Shown piece after piece: positions 26,841 through 35,076 of a DNA stretch of 64,000 bases. Location: assembly GCF_017487345.1 (NCBI RefSeq), contig NZ_CP062006.1, positions 750,001 to 814,000 of the forward strand. Direction: 5' to 3'. A program made the position numbers and the translations under genes. Position 1 is the stretch's first letter. Each line of letters opens with the position of its first letter. The notes under the pieces were generated by a model. The model searched no databases, had not been told where the DNA came from, and saw nothing but the letters and a program-made list of their open reading frames with translations. The DNA is from Brevundimonas pondensis. Its GTDB lineage: Bacteria; Pseudomonadota; Alphaproteobacteria; Caulobacterales; Caulobacteraceae.

Positions 26841-28064
26841 ATGACCACCACCTATTGTGATGCGACGAACAACGTGCGGAAGGCCTCTCCGGTCATGGGC
26901 CTGCTGCTGCGGCTTCTGTCGGCCAACTGGGCCTGGGGGCGGCTGACCCTGGTCATGCCGGATGGTGCGCGCCATCAACTCACGGGCCAGACGGCCGGCC
27001 ATGCCGCCGTCCTGACCATCCGGGATTCTCGCTTCGCCGTCCGTGTGTTGAAGAACGGGGATATCGGCTTCGCGGAAGGCTATATGGCCGGCGAGTGGGA
27101 CACGCCCGATCTGGCGGTCCTGCTGGAGACCCTGGTCAACAACTACGACCAGATCCGCCGCCTGTTCGACGGCAACCCGCTGATGAAACTGGTCAACGGG
27201 ATCGGGCATCGGCTGAACCGCAACAGCCGCCGCGGATCGCGCCGCAACATCCACGCCCACTATGACCTGGGCAACGCCTTCTATGGCGCCTGGCTGGACC
27301 CTTCGATGACCTATTCCTCGGCGCGTTACGAGGGGCCGGGACAGTCGTTGCAGGACGCCCAGCGCGCCAAATACGCCTCTCTGGCGCGGATGATGGACCT
27401 TCAGCCGGGTCATAGCGTGCTGGAGATCGGCTGCGGCTGGGGCGGATTCGCCGAGTTCGCCGCGCGCGAGACGGGGGCCGTGGTCACCGGCGTCACCATT
27501 TCGCGTGAACAGCATGACTACGCCCGTCGTCGCCTGTTCGAGGCGGGGCTGGCCGAGCGCGCCGACATCCGGCTGATCGACTATCGCGACGTGGAGGGCC
27601 GTTTCGACCGCGTCGCCTCGATCGAGATGTTCGAGGCGGTGGGGCGCGAATACTGGCCCGTCTATTTCCGGAAGCTTCACGACGCCCTGAAGCCCGGGGG
27701 GCGTGCAGGCCTGCAGGTCATCACCATCCAGGATGAACTGTTCGACGAATATGACGCGCGCACCGACTTCATCCAGAAGTACGTCTTCCCCGGAGGCTGC
27801 CTGCCGTCCGAAGCACGGATGGCGCCCGAGATCGCCGGCGCGGGCCTGGCCGAGGCGGGGATCGTGCGTTTCGGCGGAGACTACGCCGAGACCCTGGCCG
27901 AATGGGCCCGACGCTTTGAAAGCGCCTGGGGCGAGATCGTCATGATAGAAGCGAGCTTCGATGACCGCTTCCGTCGCCTCTGGCGCTTCTACCTCGCCTA
28001 TTGCGAGGCCGGCTTCCGGTCTGGTCGCACGGACGTGATCCAGATGGGCCTGATGCGCGTCTGA
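26841..28064 (+). CDS. Cyclopropane-fatty-acyl-phospholipid-synthase-like methyltransferase
   Basis: A 407-residue SAM-dependent enzyme. The N-terminal lipid-binding domain (DIGFAEGYMAGEWDTPDL) precedes the methyltransferase core with YDLGNAFYGAWLDPSMTYSS, SAM loop VLEIGCGWGGFAEFA and a C-terminal WRFYLAYCEAGFRSG. It would add a methylene or methyl group to unsaturated acyl chains in the membrane. In the RpoE regulon of other alphaproteobacteria related genes are linked to singlet-oxygen-induced lipid changes. The ATG at 26841 is used; an upstream in-frame ATG at 26784 would overlap DUF1365. Confidence 0.93.
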   Translation: MTTTYCDATNNVRKASPVMGLLLRLLSANWAWGRLTLVMPDGARHQLTGQTAGHAAVLTIRDSRFAVRVLKNGDIGFAEGYMAGEWDTPDLAVLLETLVNNYDQIRRLFDGNPLMKLVNGIGHRLNRNSRRGSRRNIHAHYDLGNAFYGAWLDPSMTYSSARYEGPGQSLQDAQRAKYASLARMMDLQPGHSVLEIGCGWGGFAEFAARETGAVVTGVTISREQHDYARRRLFEAGLAERADIRLIDYRDVEGRFDRVASIEMFEAVGREYWPVYFRKLHDALKPGGRAGLQVITIQDELFDEYDARTDFIQKYVFPGGCLPSEARMAPEIAGAGLAEAGIVRFGGDYAETLAEWARRFESAWGEIVMIEASFDDRFRRLWRFYLAYCEAGFRSGRTDVIQMGLMRV

Positions 28065-28122
28065 TCCTCAGCCACGGGGTTCTTCCCCAATGACCGTTGC
28101 TGGCGCATCCGCATCTCGAACC

Positions 28123-29553
28123 TCAGCGGCGAAGCATCACGTTCAGCACGCGATCCGCCAATCGTCCGAACGGCGCACGTACGAGGCTGGCGGCGTTCCA
28201 GCGTCCCTGGACGAAGACGCCCTTGGCATGGCTCATGGAGCGGAAGCCTTCGATCCCATGATAGGCGCCCATGCCGCTGGGGCCGACGCCGCCGAAGGGC
28301 AGATCGTCCTGTGCGACGTGCATCAGGGTGTTGTTCAAGCCGACATTGCCCGAGGTCGTCCGGCTGAGCAGGCTGACGCAATCCGCGTCCTCATCACCGA
28401 ACCAGTAGAGCGCAAGGGGGCGGGGATTGGCGTTCACATAGGCGACGACCTCGTCGATCGTCCGATAGGTCCGCACCGGCAGGATGGGGCCGAAGATCTC
28501 TTCCTGCATGACCGTCATCTCGTCATGGGCGTCGATCACGAGGGTGGGAGTGAGGGTGCGCTCGCGGGCGGCGGCGCCTTGCGGATGGGCGCCGACCTCC
28601 AGCACCTGGGCGCCCTTCGCGCGGGCGTCATCCAACAGCCCGCGCAGCCGCGCGAAGTGCCGGTCGTTGATGATGGTGCTGTAGTCGGGGCTGGTCGGCC
28701 CGGCCGGATAGGCGCGTTCGACGGCAGCACCATAGGCCTCGATGAAGGCCTGCAGATCGTCCTGATGCACCAGGGCGTAGTCCGGCGCGACGCAGGTCTG
28801 ACCGGCATTGGACAGCTTGCCGAAAACGAGGCTGGACAGGGTGCGGTCGTTGACGTGGCCCGGCGCGATAATCGCCGGGCTCTTGCCGCCGAGTTCGAGG
28901 GTGACCGGCACGAGATTCTGCGCCGCCGCCGCCATGACCTTGCGGCCGACCGCCGTGCTGCCGGTGAACAGCAGATGGTCGAACGGCAAGGCGCTGAAGC
29001 CCGCCCCGACGTCCGCTCCGCCGAGGACCACGGCGACCTCTTCGTCCGAAAAGGCCTCGGCTAGCAGCCCTTGCAGCACCTCGCTCGTGCGCGGCGTGAG
29101 TTCCGAAGGCTTGAGAAGCACGCGATTGCCGGCGGCCAGCGCCGTCGCCAGCGGCACGAGGGTCAGGGAGACCGGATAGTTCCAGGGTGCCATCACGCCA
29201 ACCACGCCCTTGGGTTGATAGGCGACATAGGCCCGCCCCGTCCGATAGGTGATCCCGACATGGCGCCGCTCCGGCCTCATGAACCGACGCAGATTGCGGA
29301 TCAGGTAGTCGATGGCCTGGATGGCGGGAACCAGTTCCATCAACTCGGTTTCATGCCGCGACCGATGGCCGAAGTCGGCGCTGACGGCCGCGCTGATCTC
29401 GGCGCGATGCGCCAGGACGGCGGCGCGGAGACGCCGAAGGCGATCCTTGCGGACCTGGCGGCTCGGCGCGCCGTCCCGAAGGAAGGCGCGCCTTTGCCGG
29501 TCCAGCACGGCCGCGCCCGCGTCTGGAGCGATCATGTGGGCGTCGTCCCTCAT
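28123..29553 (-). CDS. Coniferyl-aldehyde-dehydrogenase-like ALDH
   Basis: A 476-residue aldehyde dehydrogenase. Motifs are MAPWNYPVSLTLVPLATALA, the general base in LELGGKSP and the nucleophilic cysteine in NAGQTCVAPDY. The short form with a C-terminal PFGGVGPSGMGAYHG is typical of class-3/CalB-like enzymes oxidising aromatic or fatty aldehydes with NAD. It overlaps the upstream hydrolase gene by four bases. It converges on the CFA-like gene and could detoxify lipid aldehydes from photo-oxidation; that link is inference. Confidence 0.9.
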   Translation of the reverse strand: MRDDAHMIAPDAGAAVLDRQRRAFLRDGAPSRQVRKDRLRRLRAAVLAHRAEISAAVSADFGHRSRHETELMELVPAIQAIDYLIRNLRRFMRPERRHVGITYRTGRAYVAYQPKGVVGVMAPWNYPVSLTLVPLATALAAGNRVLLKPSELTPRTSEVLQGLLAEAFSDEEVAVVLGGADVGAGFSALPFDHLLFTGSTAVGRKVMAAAAQNLVPVTLELGGKSPAIIAPGHVNDRTLSSLVFGKLSNAGQTCVAPDYALVHQDDLQAFIEAYGAAVERAYPAGPTSPDYSTIINDRHFARLRGLLDDARAKGAQVLEVGAHPQGAAARERTLTPTLVIDAHDEMTVMQEEIFGPILPVRTYRTIDEVVAYVNANPRPLALYWFGDEDADCVSLLSRTTSGNVGLNNTLMHVAQDDLPFGGVGPSGMGAYHGIEGFRSMSHAKGVFVQGRWNAASLVRAPFGRLADRVLNVMLRR

Positions 29554-30386
29554 TTCTTGATGAAGGCCAGGATGTCCGCGTTCACCACGTCGGCGTTCAC
29601 TGTCAGCATGCCGTGCGAGAAGCCGGGATAGATGATCAGCTTGCTGTTCTGCAGCAGCTTGTCCTGCATCAGGGCGGCGGTCTTGTAGGGCACGACCTGA
29701 TCGTCATCGCCTTGCAGAACGAGGGTTGGCACGGTGATCGCCCTCAGGTCTTCGGTCTGATCGGTTTCCGAGAAGGCCTTGATGCCTTCGTAGTGGGCCT
29801 TGGCGCTGCCCATCATGCCCTGGCGCCACCAGTTGTCGATCACGCCCTGCGATACGTCTGCGCCGGGTCGATTGTAGCCGTAGAAGGGGCCGGCGGGCAC
29901 GTCGATGAAGAACTGCGTCCGGTTGGCGGCCAGGGCCGCGCGGAAGCCGTCGAACACCTCGATCGGCGTGCCGTCAGGATTGTTCTCGGTCTTGACCATC
30001 AGCGGCGGCACGGCGCTGACCAGCACGGCCTTGGCGACGCGGCCCTGGGGCTGGCCGAACCGGGCGACGTAGCGCGCCACCTGTCCGCCGCCGGTCGAGT
30101 GGCCGACATGGACGGCGTTCTTCAGGTCCAGATGCTCGGCGACAGCCGAAGCGTCGGCGGCGTAATGATCCATGTCGTGCCCGTCGCCGACCTGTTCCGA
30201 ACGCCCATGCCCGCGTCGATCGTGGGCGACGACGCGATAGCCCTGCTTGAGGAAGAAGAGCATCTGGTTGTCCCAGTCGTCCGCCGACAGCGGCCAGCCG
30301 TGGTGGAAATGGATCGGCTGAGCCTCCTTGGGCCCCCAGTCCTTGTAGAAGATGTCGACGCCGTCGGAGGTGGTCACGAAGGGCAT
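29550..30386 (-). CDS. Alpha/beta hydrolase, non-haem chloroperoxidase-like
   Basis: A 278-residue cytoplasmic hydrolase. HFHHGWPLSADDWDNQM contains the oxyanion-hole region, the nucleophile serine is in VGHSTGGGQVARY, the acid probably in LQGDDDQVVPY and the histidine in FSHGMLTV. This matches cofactor-free haloperoxidase/esterase proteins closely in length and sequence. A good AGGAGA site lies nine bases before the start. It is co-transcribed with the aldehyde dehydrogenase. Natural substrate is unknown. Confidence 0.9.
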   Translation of the reverse strand: MPFVTTSDGVDIFYKDWGPKEAQPIHFHHGWPLSADDWDNQMLFFLKQGYRVVAHDRRGHGRSEQVGDGHDMDHYAADASAVAEHLDLKNAVHVGHSTGGGQVARYVARFGQPQGRVAKAVLVSAVPPLMVKTENNPDGTPIEVFDGFRAALAANRTQFFIDVPAGPFYGYNRPGADVSQGVIDNWWRQGMMGSAKAHYEGIKAFSETDQTEDLRAITVPTLVLQGDDDQVVPYKTAALMQDKLLQNSKLIIYPGFSHGMLTVNADVVNADILAFIKK

Positions 30387-30449
30387 GGTCTGTCTCCTGT
30401 GGTTATTGGAACGAACCGGCGGCCCTGACCGGCGTCGGCATGTGAAGGA

Positions 30450-30481
30450 CCAGTTGGGCGTCTTGCGTGACGTCCAACTGG
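30450..30481. repeat. Long inverted repeat in an intergenic region
   Basis: CCAGTTGG and CCAACTGG are perfect complements. Inside them CGTC and GACG pair again around a six-base loop (TTGCGT), giving 13-base arms with one mismatch. There is no T run, so it is not a standard terminator. It lies between the chloroperoxidase start and the ABC membrane gene stop; the surrounding 30387-30625 holds no convincing gene. Confidence 0.5.
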
Positions 30482-30625
30482 ACCAGGGTTGAAGCGTCGA
30501 GGCCGTCGAGCAGTTGCGTCAACGGTCCGCCTTCTCGCTCAGTGTCCGATCTCGAACGGTGGGCACACGACGTCTTGCCGGGGACGCTCCGTCGCAAGGC
30601 GGCGGTTGAGCTGATGAACGAGCGT

Positions 30626-31543
30626 TCAGTCCGCCTCTCCTTCGAGACCGGGGTCGACCCGTTTTCCGATGTCGCCAAGGCGGGCCATCTGGTCGACCAT
30701 CACAGGCGCCTCATCGAGGCTGCTGACGAAGGTCCACAGATAGGTCATCACCGCATAGACGTGACCGGCTTCGATGGACGGCGTCGAGGCCATGAGCGTT
30801 ATGGCCAGGCCGAAGAGAACCGCCGCCACGACGCCATTGAAGAGATAGGCCGAGGCTTCTCGGTCCGACAGCCAGATCCGAAGCTTGGACAGGACCGTAT
30901 AGTGGCGCAGGAGCGTTCGCGGGCCAGCGCGCTGGACCAGGCCGATTTCCAGCTCCAACCTGTCATTGAGGCGTTCGTGGAGGGTCTGGTTTCGGCGCGC
31001 GAACCTTGGCAGCCAGCCGAGGCAGAGCATGAGCACGACAAGACTGGCTACGCCGATCCATGGCTCGATGATGACGAGCATGATCGCAGCCCCGAACAGG
31101 GAAGCGATTGCCGTCGCCATGATCGGGAGGTGCTTTTCGAAAAAGTCGATGAACTCGCGGGCCAGCACCGCCCGGGCGGCAGAAGCAGAGGTGCTCTGGC
31201 CTTGAAGGCGCTCGTTGACCACCACGCCGACGGCCAGGTCCGCATAGATGCGCGTGAAGGTGCGCGTGTCGACCGAGCGCCGCAGAGCGCCCACCAGCCA
31301 GAACGACAGTACGACCCCGGCGTACCAGACAGCCTTTGTCGTATCACCACGCAGGATGGCGTTCACGGCGAAGCCGGCGAACAGCGGGTATGCCAGAAGA
31401 AGGATGTTCTCCGCCGCCACCAGCGACAGGGTGAGGCTCAGCTTCCCTGCATAGGCTCGAGCAATGCCCTTGAGGGTTTTCGCAGCCGATTGCCGTCCGA
31501 TCTGTGAAAGCGGAGCGGCGTGCGTGGAGCAGTGGGCGGTCAT
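30626..31543 (-). CDS. ABC transporter six-TM domain protein without ATPase domain
   Basis: A 305-residue protein with an ABC-exporter-type transmembrane domain. Segments lie near LSLVAAENILLLAYPLFAGF, AVWYAGVVLSFWLVGALR, ASLFGAAIMLVIIEPWIGVA and FNGVVAAVLFGLAITLMAS. The chain ends shortly after the sixth helix, with no Walker motifs following and no ATPase gene beside it. Stand-alone proteins of this kind (ABC_membrane_3 type) are known. It is divergent from a TetR regulator with two palindromic operators between them. MTAHCS at 31543 is chosen because the operators lie upstream. Confidence 0.8.
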   Translation of the reverse strand: MTAHCSTHAAPLSQIGRQSAAKTLKGIARAYAGKLSLTLSLVAAENILLLAYPLFAGFAVNAILRGDTTKAVWYAGVVLSFWLVGALRRSVDTRTFTRIYADLAVGVVVNERLQGQSTSASAARAVLAREFIDFFEKHLPIMATAIASLFGAAIMLVIIEPWIGVASLVVLMLCLGWLPRFARRNQTLHERLNDRLELEIGLVQRAGPRTLLRHYTVLSKLRIWLSDREASAYLFNGVVAAVLFGLAITLMASTPSIEAGHVYAVMTYLWTFVSSLDEAPVMVDQMARLGDIGKRVDPGLEGEAD

Positions 31544-31568
31544 TGAGGCGGCGATGGGATTGCTGTAA

Positions 31569-31605
31569 TTGAGCGAGTGCTCAATATACTTGAGCGATCG
31601 CTCAA
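31569..31605. promoter_or_regulatory. Two TetR-type palindromic operators
   Basis: TTGAGCGAGTGCTCAA (31569-31584) and the perfect palindrome TTGAGCGATCGCTCAA (31590-31605) are 21 bases apart centre to centre, two helical turns, between the divergent ABC-membrane and TetR genes. They probably bind two TetR dimers on one face of the DNA. Confidence 0.8.
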
Positions 31606-31654
31606 AATGCAAGGCGCGATCTCTTGCGTCGTCTGGCGCGTGCGAGGTGAGTTG

Positions 31655-32245
31655 ATGGCGAACGCCAACCGAAAGGCTGCGATCATTACGGCGGCTATCG
31701 ATCTGTTTCGGCAAAGGGGGTTCGCGTCGGTCTCGACCCGCGATCTGGCGGACCATGCCGGCCTTTCCCGAAGCCACATCTACCACTACTTCAACGACTG
31801 GGAGCAGCTTCGGCGAGAGGCCTTCTACGCCTTCACGCGCGACCAACTGGCGGAGATATCAGCAGGGCTGGACGACACCCCCCCGCTGGAGGCTCTTGAG
31901 CGCTATCTGAAAGACTGCCTGCCGCTGTCAGCCAATGGAAGTTGGGCGCTCTGGCTCGACGCCTGGGACGAGGCTTTGCACGATCCCGAACTGGCGCAGA
32001 CCTATCTTCAGGTGAACGCCCAGTGGCGCGCCATGATGGCCGGCATCATCGAACGTGGCGTCTTCTCGGGTGATTTTCGCTGCCGGTCACCCGATCGAGC
32101 GGCTCGGCAGTTGTTCGCCATGGTGATGGGCCAGTCCAATGATCTCTTGCTGGCGCCGTCGCAGGAAGCAGCGGATGAAGCGTTGAACGAAGCAATGGAA
32201 GTCGCCGGGTTGCTGCTGGGGTTCGCGGCGCGACGCGAGCTTTGA
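31655..32245 (+). CDS. TetR-family repressor
   Basis: A 196-residue regulator. The N-terminal HTH reads AAIDLFRQRGFASVSTRDLA and LSRSHIYHYFNDWEQL; the remaining ~140 residues form a ligand-binding helical domain with a C-terminal BetI-like region (FAMVMGQSNDLLL). The frame is open from 31577, but ATG 31655 has a GAGGTGA site and lies downstream of the operators. It likely represses itself and the divergent ABC membrane gene. Confidence 0.92.
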   Translation: MANANRKAAIITAAIDLFRQRGFASVSTRDLADHAGLSRSHIYHYFNDWEQLRREAFYAFTRDQLAEISAGLDDTPPLEALERYLKDCLPLSANGSWALWLDAWDEALHDPELAQTYLQVNAQWRAMMAGIIERGVFSGDFRCRSPDRAARQLFAMVMGQSNDLLLAPSQEAADEALNEAMEVAGLLLGFAARREL

Positions 32246-32401
32246 ACTTCGCCAGTGTCGCGAGGTGATGAAGCGGATCGTAGCTCGATAGCCGCGGGGC
32301 CTTGTGCTGTTTCGAGCGCACAGGTGGAGAGCCGCCGCTGCCGCATCGGGGGCAGGGTTCAGGGACAGCGGCGGGTGTTTGGCGGGCGTGTCGAGCTGGT
32401 C

Positions 32402-33460
32402 TCAGGTCGTCGCCAGGCTCGCGCTGTCGATGACGAAGCGGTATTTCACGTCGCTCCTGGTCATGCGGGCATAGGCGTCCTCGATCTGCTGGATTGGGAT
32501 CATCTCGATGTCGGCGACGATGCCGTGCTCGGCGCAGAAGTCGAGCATCTCCTGGGTTTCGGCGATGCCGCCGATCATCGAACCGGCGATGGACTTGCGG
32601 CGGAAGATCAGCGAGGCGAACTGGGGCGAGGGGTGGTTGTGTTCGGGCACGCCGACAAGAACCAGGGAGCCGTCGCGGCGCAGCAGGCTGGTGTAGGCGT
32701 CCAGATCATGGCTGGCGGCGACCGTGTTGATGATCAGGTCGAAGCTGCCGCGGTGCGCCTTCATCTCGTCGGCGTTGCGCGAAACGACCACCTGATGGGC
32801 GCCCAGGGCCTTGGCGTCTTCACGCTTGTTTTCCGAGGTGGTGAAGGCCACGACCTCGGCGCCCAGGGCGCGGGCGAGCTTGACCCCCATGTGGCCGAGG
32901 CCGCCGATGCCGACGACGCCGACCTTCTTGCCAGGACCGGCGTTCCAGTGCCGCAACGGCGACCAGGTGGTGATGCCGGCGCACAGCAGAGGGGCGACGG
33001 CGGCCAGCTGATCCTCGGGGTGGCTGACCTTCACCACGAACTTGTCGTTGACGACGATGCGTTGTGAATAGCCGCCCAGGGTGTGGCCGGGGGCATCCGG
33101 CGTGGGGCCGTTGTAGGTTCCGACCATGCCCGTGCCTTCGCAGTATTGCTCCAGGCCTTCGTCGCAGGCGGCGCAGGCCTGGCAGCTGTCGACCATGCAG
33201 CCGACGCCGACCAGATCGCCTTCCTTGAAGCGGCTGACGTGGGCGCCGACCGCCGAGACGCGACCGACGATCTCGTGGCCTGGCACGCAAGGATAGAGGG
33301 TGCCGGCCCATTCGCCGCGCACCGTGTGCAGGTCGGAATGGCAGACGCCGCAATAGGCGATCTCGATCTGGACATCGTGGTCGCCGGGCGCGCGACGGAA
33401 GATGTAGAGCGCCTCGAGCGGCTTGTCGGCGGCGTGCGCGCCATAGGCTTTGACGGTCAT
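32402..33460 (-). CDS. Zinc-dependent NADP alcohol dehydrogenase (YahK/Ahr-like)
   Basis: A 352-residue medium-chain dehydrogenase. Catalytic zinc ligands are C37 (YCGVCHSD) and H62 (VPGHE); a structural zinc cluster lies in SCQACAACDEGLEQYC. The nucleotide-binding fold has GIGGLGHMGVKLA. Homologues reduce a broad range of aldehydes to alcohols with NADPH. It follows the cupin gene by 31 bases in a leftward set with the secreted hydrolase and MFS transporter. Confidence 0.93.
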   Translation of the reverse strand: MTVKAYGAHAADKPLEALYIFRRAPGDHDVQIEIAYCGVCHSDLHTVRGEWAGTLYPCVPGHEIVGRVSAVGAHVSRFKEGDLVGVGCMVDSCQACAACDEGLEQYCEGTGMVGTYNGPTPDAPGHTLGGYSQRIVVNDKFVVKVSHPEDQLAAVAPLLCAGITTWSPLRHWNAGPGKKVGVVGIGGLGHMGVKLARALGAEVVAFTTSENKREDAKALGAHQVVVSRNADEMKAHRGSFDLIINTVAASHDLDAYTSLLRRDGSLVLVGVPEHNHPSPQFASLIFRRKSIAGSMIGGIAETQEMLDFCAEHGIVADIEMIPIQQIEDAYARMTRSDVKYRFVIDSASLATT

Positions 33461-33491
33461 GGTGTTTTCCTCGGAGTCGCGGATGGCGGGG

Positions 33492-33977
33492 TCAATCGGT
33501 CTGGGCGGGAGCAAGATATTCCGCCTCGGTCACATGTTCCATCCAGGTGACGGGCGTGCCGTTCAGGCCTTCCTGAATGGCGATGTGGCTCATGGCCTCA
33601 TGCGGTGTCGCGCCGTGCCAGTGCCTGTGCTCGGCGGGACACCACAGGATGTCGCCAGCATGGAACTCCAGCTTCGGCCCGCCTTCGATCTGGGTCCAGC
33701 CCACGCCCTCGGTGATGATCAGGGTCTGGCCCAGCGGGTGGGTGTGCCAGGCCGTGCGGGCGCCGGGCTCGAACCGCACCAGGGCGCCGCTGACGCGGGA
33801 CGGCGCCTCGCGCTGGAACTGTCCGGTGATCGTGACGCGGCCGGTGAAGTAGTCGGCCGACCCCTCGGTGGTCTTCTGGTCAGCCTTGCGCATGATGTCC
33901 ATGATCGGGGCTCCTTCCTGAGCCTGAACGGGTAGGGCGAGTGCGGCGAGCGCCAGGGCGGCGGCGGCGGTCTTCAT
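33492..33977 (-). CDS. Exported cupin-domain protein
   Basis: A 161-residue protein. Residues 1-19 form a signal peptide (AAAALALAALALPVQAQ). The cupin core has TAWHTHPLGQTLIITEGVG and ILWCPAEHRHWHGATP, supplying several histidines for a metal site. The family is annotated as quercetin-dioxygenase-like or carboxymuconolactone-decarboxylase-linked, usually without known substrate. It overlaps the hydrolase gene by four bases. Confidence 0.87.
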   Translation of the reverse strand: MKTAAAALALAALALPVQAQEGAPIMDIMRKADQKTTEGSADYFTGRVTITGQFQREAPSRVSGALVRFEPGARTAWHTHPLGQTLIITEGVGWTQIEGGPKLEFHAGDILWCPAEHRHWHGATPHEAMSHIAIQEGLNGTPVTWMEHVTEAEYLAPAQTD

Positions 33978-35053
33978 TGGGACAATGCCTGACCGAAGAA
34001 ATCGCCCAGTCGGTCGAACGGGATGACATCCAGGCGGTCGTAGAGATCGACATGGCTGGCGCCCGGGATGATCATCAGTTCCTTCGGTTCGGCCGCCGCC
34101 GCATAGGCGGTCTCGCTGAAGTAGAGCGAATGAGCCTTCTCGCCGTGGATCAGCAGGATCGGGCGCGGCGCGATCTCCTGGATGTAGGTCAGCAGCGGCA
34201 TGTTCATGAAGGACAGCGGGTTGGTCTGCGTCCAGGCGTTGCCGGAGTTGACGGCGCGGGGATGATAGCCGCGCGGGGTCATGTAGTAGTCGGCGTAGTC
34301 CGTCATGAACTGCGGTTCGCCGCCCTTGAGGACAAGCGAAGCCGGGCCATAGGCCGGAGCGCCGTTTTTCATGTCTTCCCAGCGCTGGCGGCTGAGTTGC
34401 TCCAGCGTCTGTGTGCGCTGCTCCGGCGTGACGCTGTCGTTGTAGCCCCGCGATATGACGCGGGTCATGTCATACATGGTCACGGCGACGACGGCCTTGA
34501 CGCGCTTGTCCACGGCGGCGGCGTTCAGGGCCATGCCGCCCCAGCCGCAGATGCCGATCATGCCGATGCGCTCGCGATCAACCGACGGATGCAGGCCGAG
34601 GAAGTCGACCGCCGCGCTGAAGTCCTCGGTGTTGATATCGGGCGAGGCGAGGTTGCGGGGCTCGCCGCCGCTCTCGCCGGTGAAGGACGGGTCGAAGGCC
34701 AGGGTCGCGAAGCCGCGCTCGGCCATGGTCTGGGCGTAGAGGCCTGAGGATTGCTCCTTCACCGCGCCGAACGGCCCGCTTACGACCAGTGCGGCCAGGG
34801 GACCCTTGCGGGTCTTGGGCAGGTAGAGATCGCCCGCCAGGGTCAGGCCATAGCGGTTCCTGAACGTGACCTTCTCGTGATCGACGTTCGGGCTTTGGGG
34901 AAAGGTCTTGTCCCACTCGGCGGTCATGGTCGGGGGATCCTTGAACTGGGCCTTGGCGGGGGCGGCGATCCCGGCGGTCAGGGCGACGGCGCCGACGCCG
35001 GTCAGCTTCATCAGGTCGCGGCGCGCCAGATAGCGGGTGTCAGAGCGGGTCAT
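33974..35053 (-). CDS. Exported alpha/beta hydrolase with Cys-type motif
   Basis: A 359-residue protein with an N-terminal Tat-like leader (ARRDLMKLTGVGAVALTAG). The expected nucleophile elbow reads IGICGWGGMAL, so the reactive residue is probably cysteine, as in dienelactone-hydrolase relatives. The acid and histidine regions are ILLIHGEKAHS and GASHVDLYD. ATG 35053 has AAGAG at good spacing; ATG 35059 is an alternative. It sits between MFS and cupin genes of a LysR-linked set. A broken relative lies at 12097-12258. Confidence 0.86.
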   Translation of the reverse strand: MTRSDTRYLARRDLMKLTGVGAVALTAGIAAPAKAQFKDPPTMTAEWDKTFPQSPNVDHEKVTFRNRYGLTLAGDLYLPKTRKGPLAALVVSGPFGAVKEQSSGLYAQTMAERGFATLAFDPSFTGESGGEPRNLASPDINTEDFSAAVDFLGLHPSVDRERIGMIGICGWGGMALNAAAVDKRVKAVVAVTMYDMTRVISRGYNDSVTPEQRTQTLEQLSRQRWEDMKNGAPAYGPASLVLKGGEPQFMTDYADYYMTPRGYHPRAVNSGNAWTQTNPLSFMNMPLLTYIQEIAPRPILLIHGEKAHSLYFSETAYAAAAEPKELMIIPGASHVDLYDRLDVIPFDRLGDFFGQALSQ

Positions 35054-35076
35054 GATCATCTCTTCGGTCGTGTCGG

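Noticed and set aside
30403..30678. 91-residue leftward frame before the chloroperoxidase
   Set aside because: No family, weak start, overlaps the ABC membrane gene and is built largely on the inverted repeat at 30450-30481.
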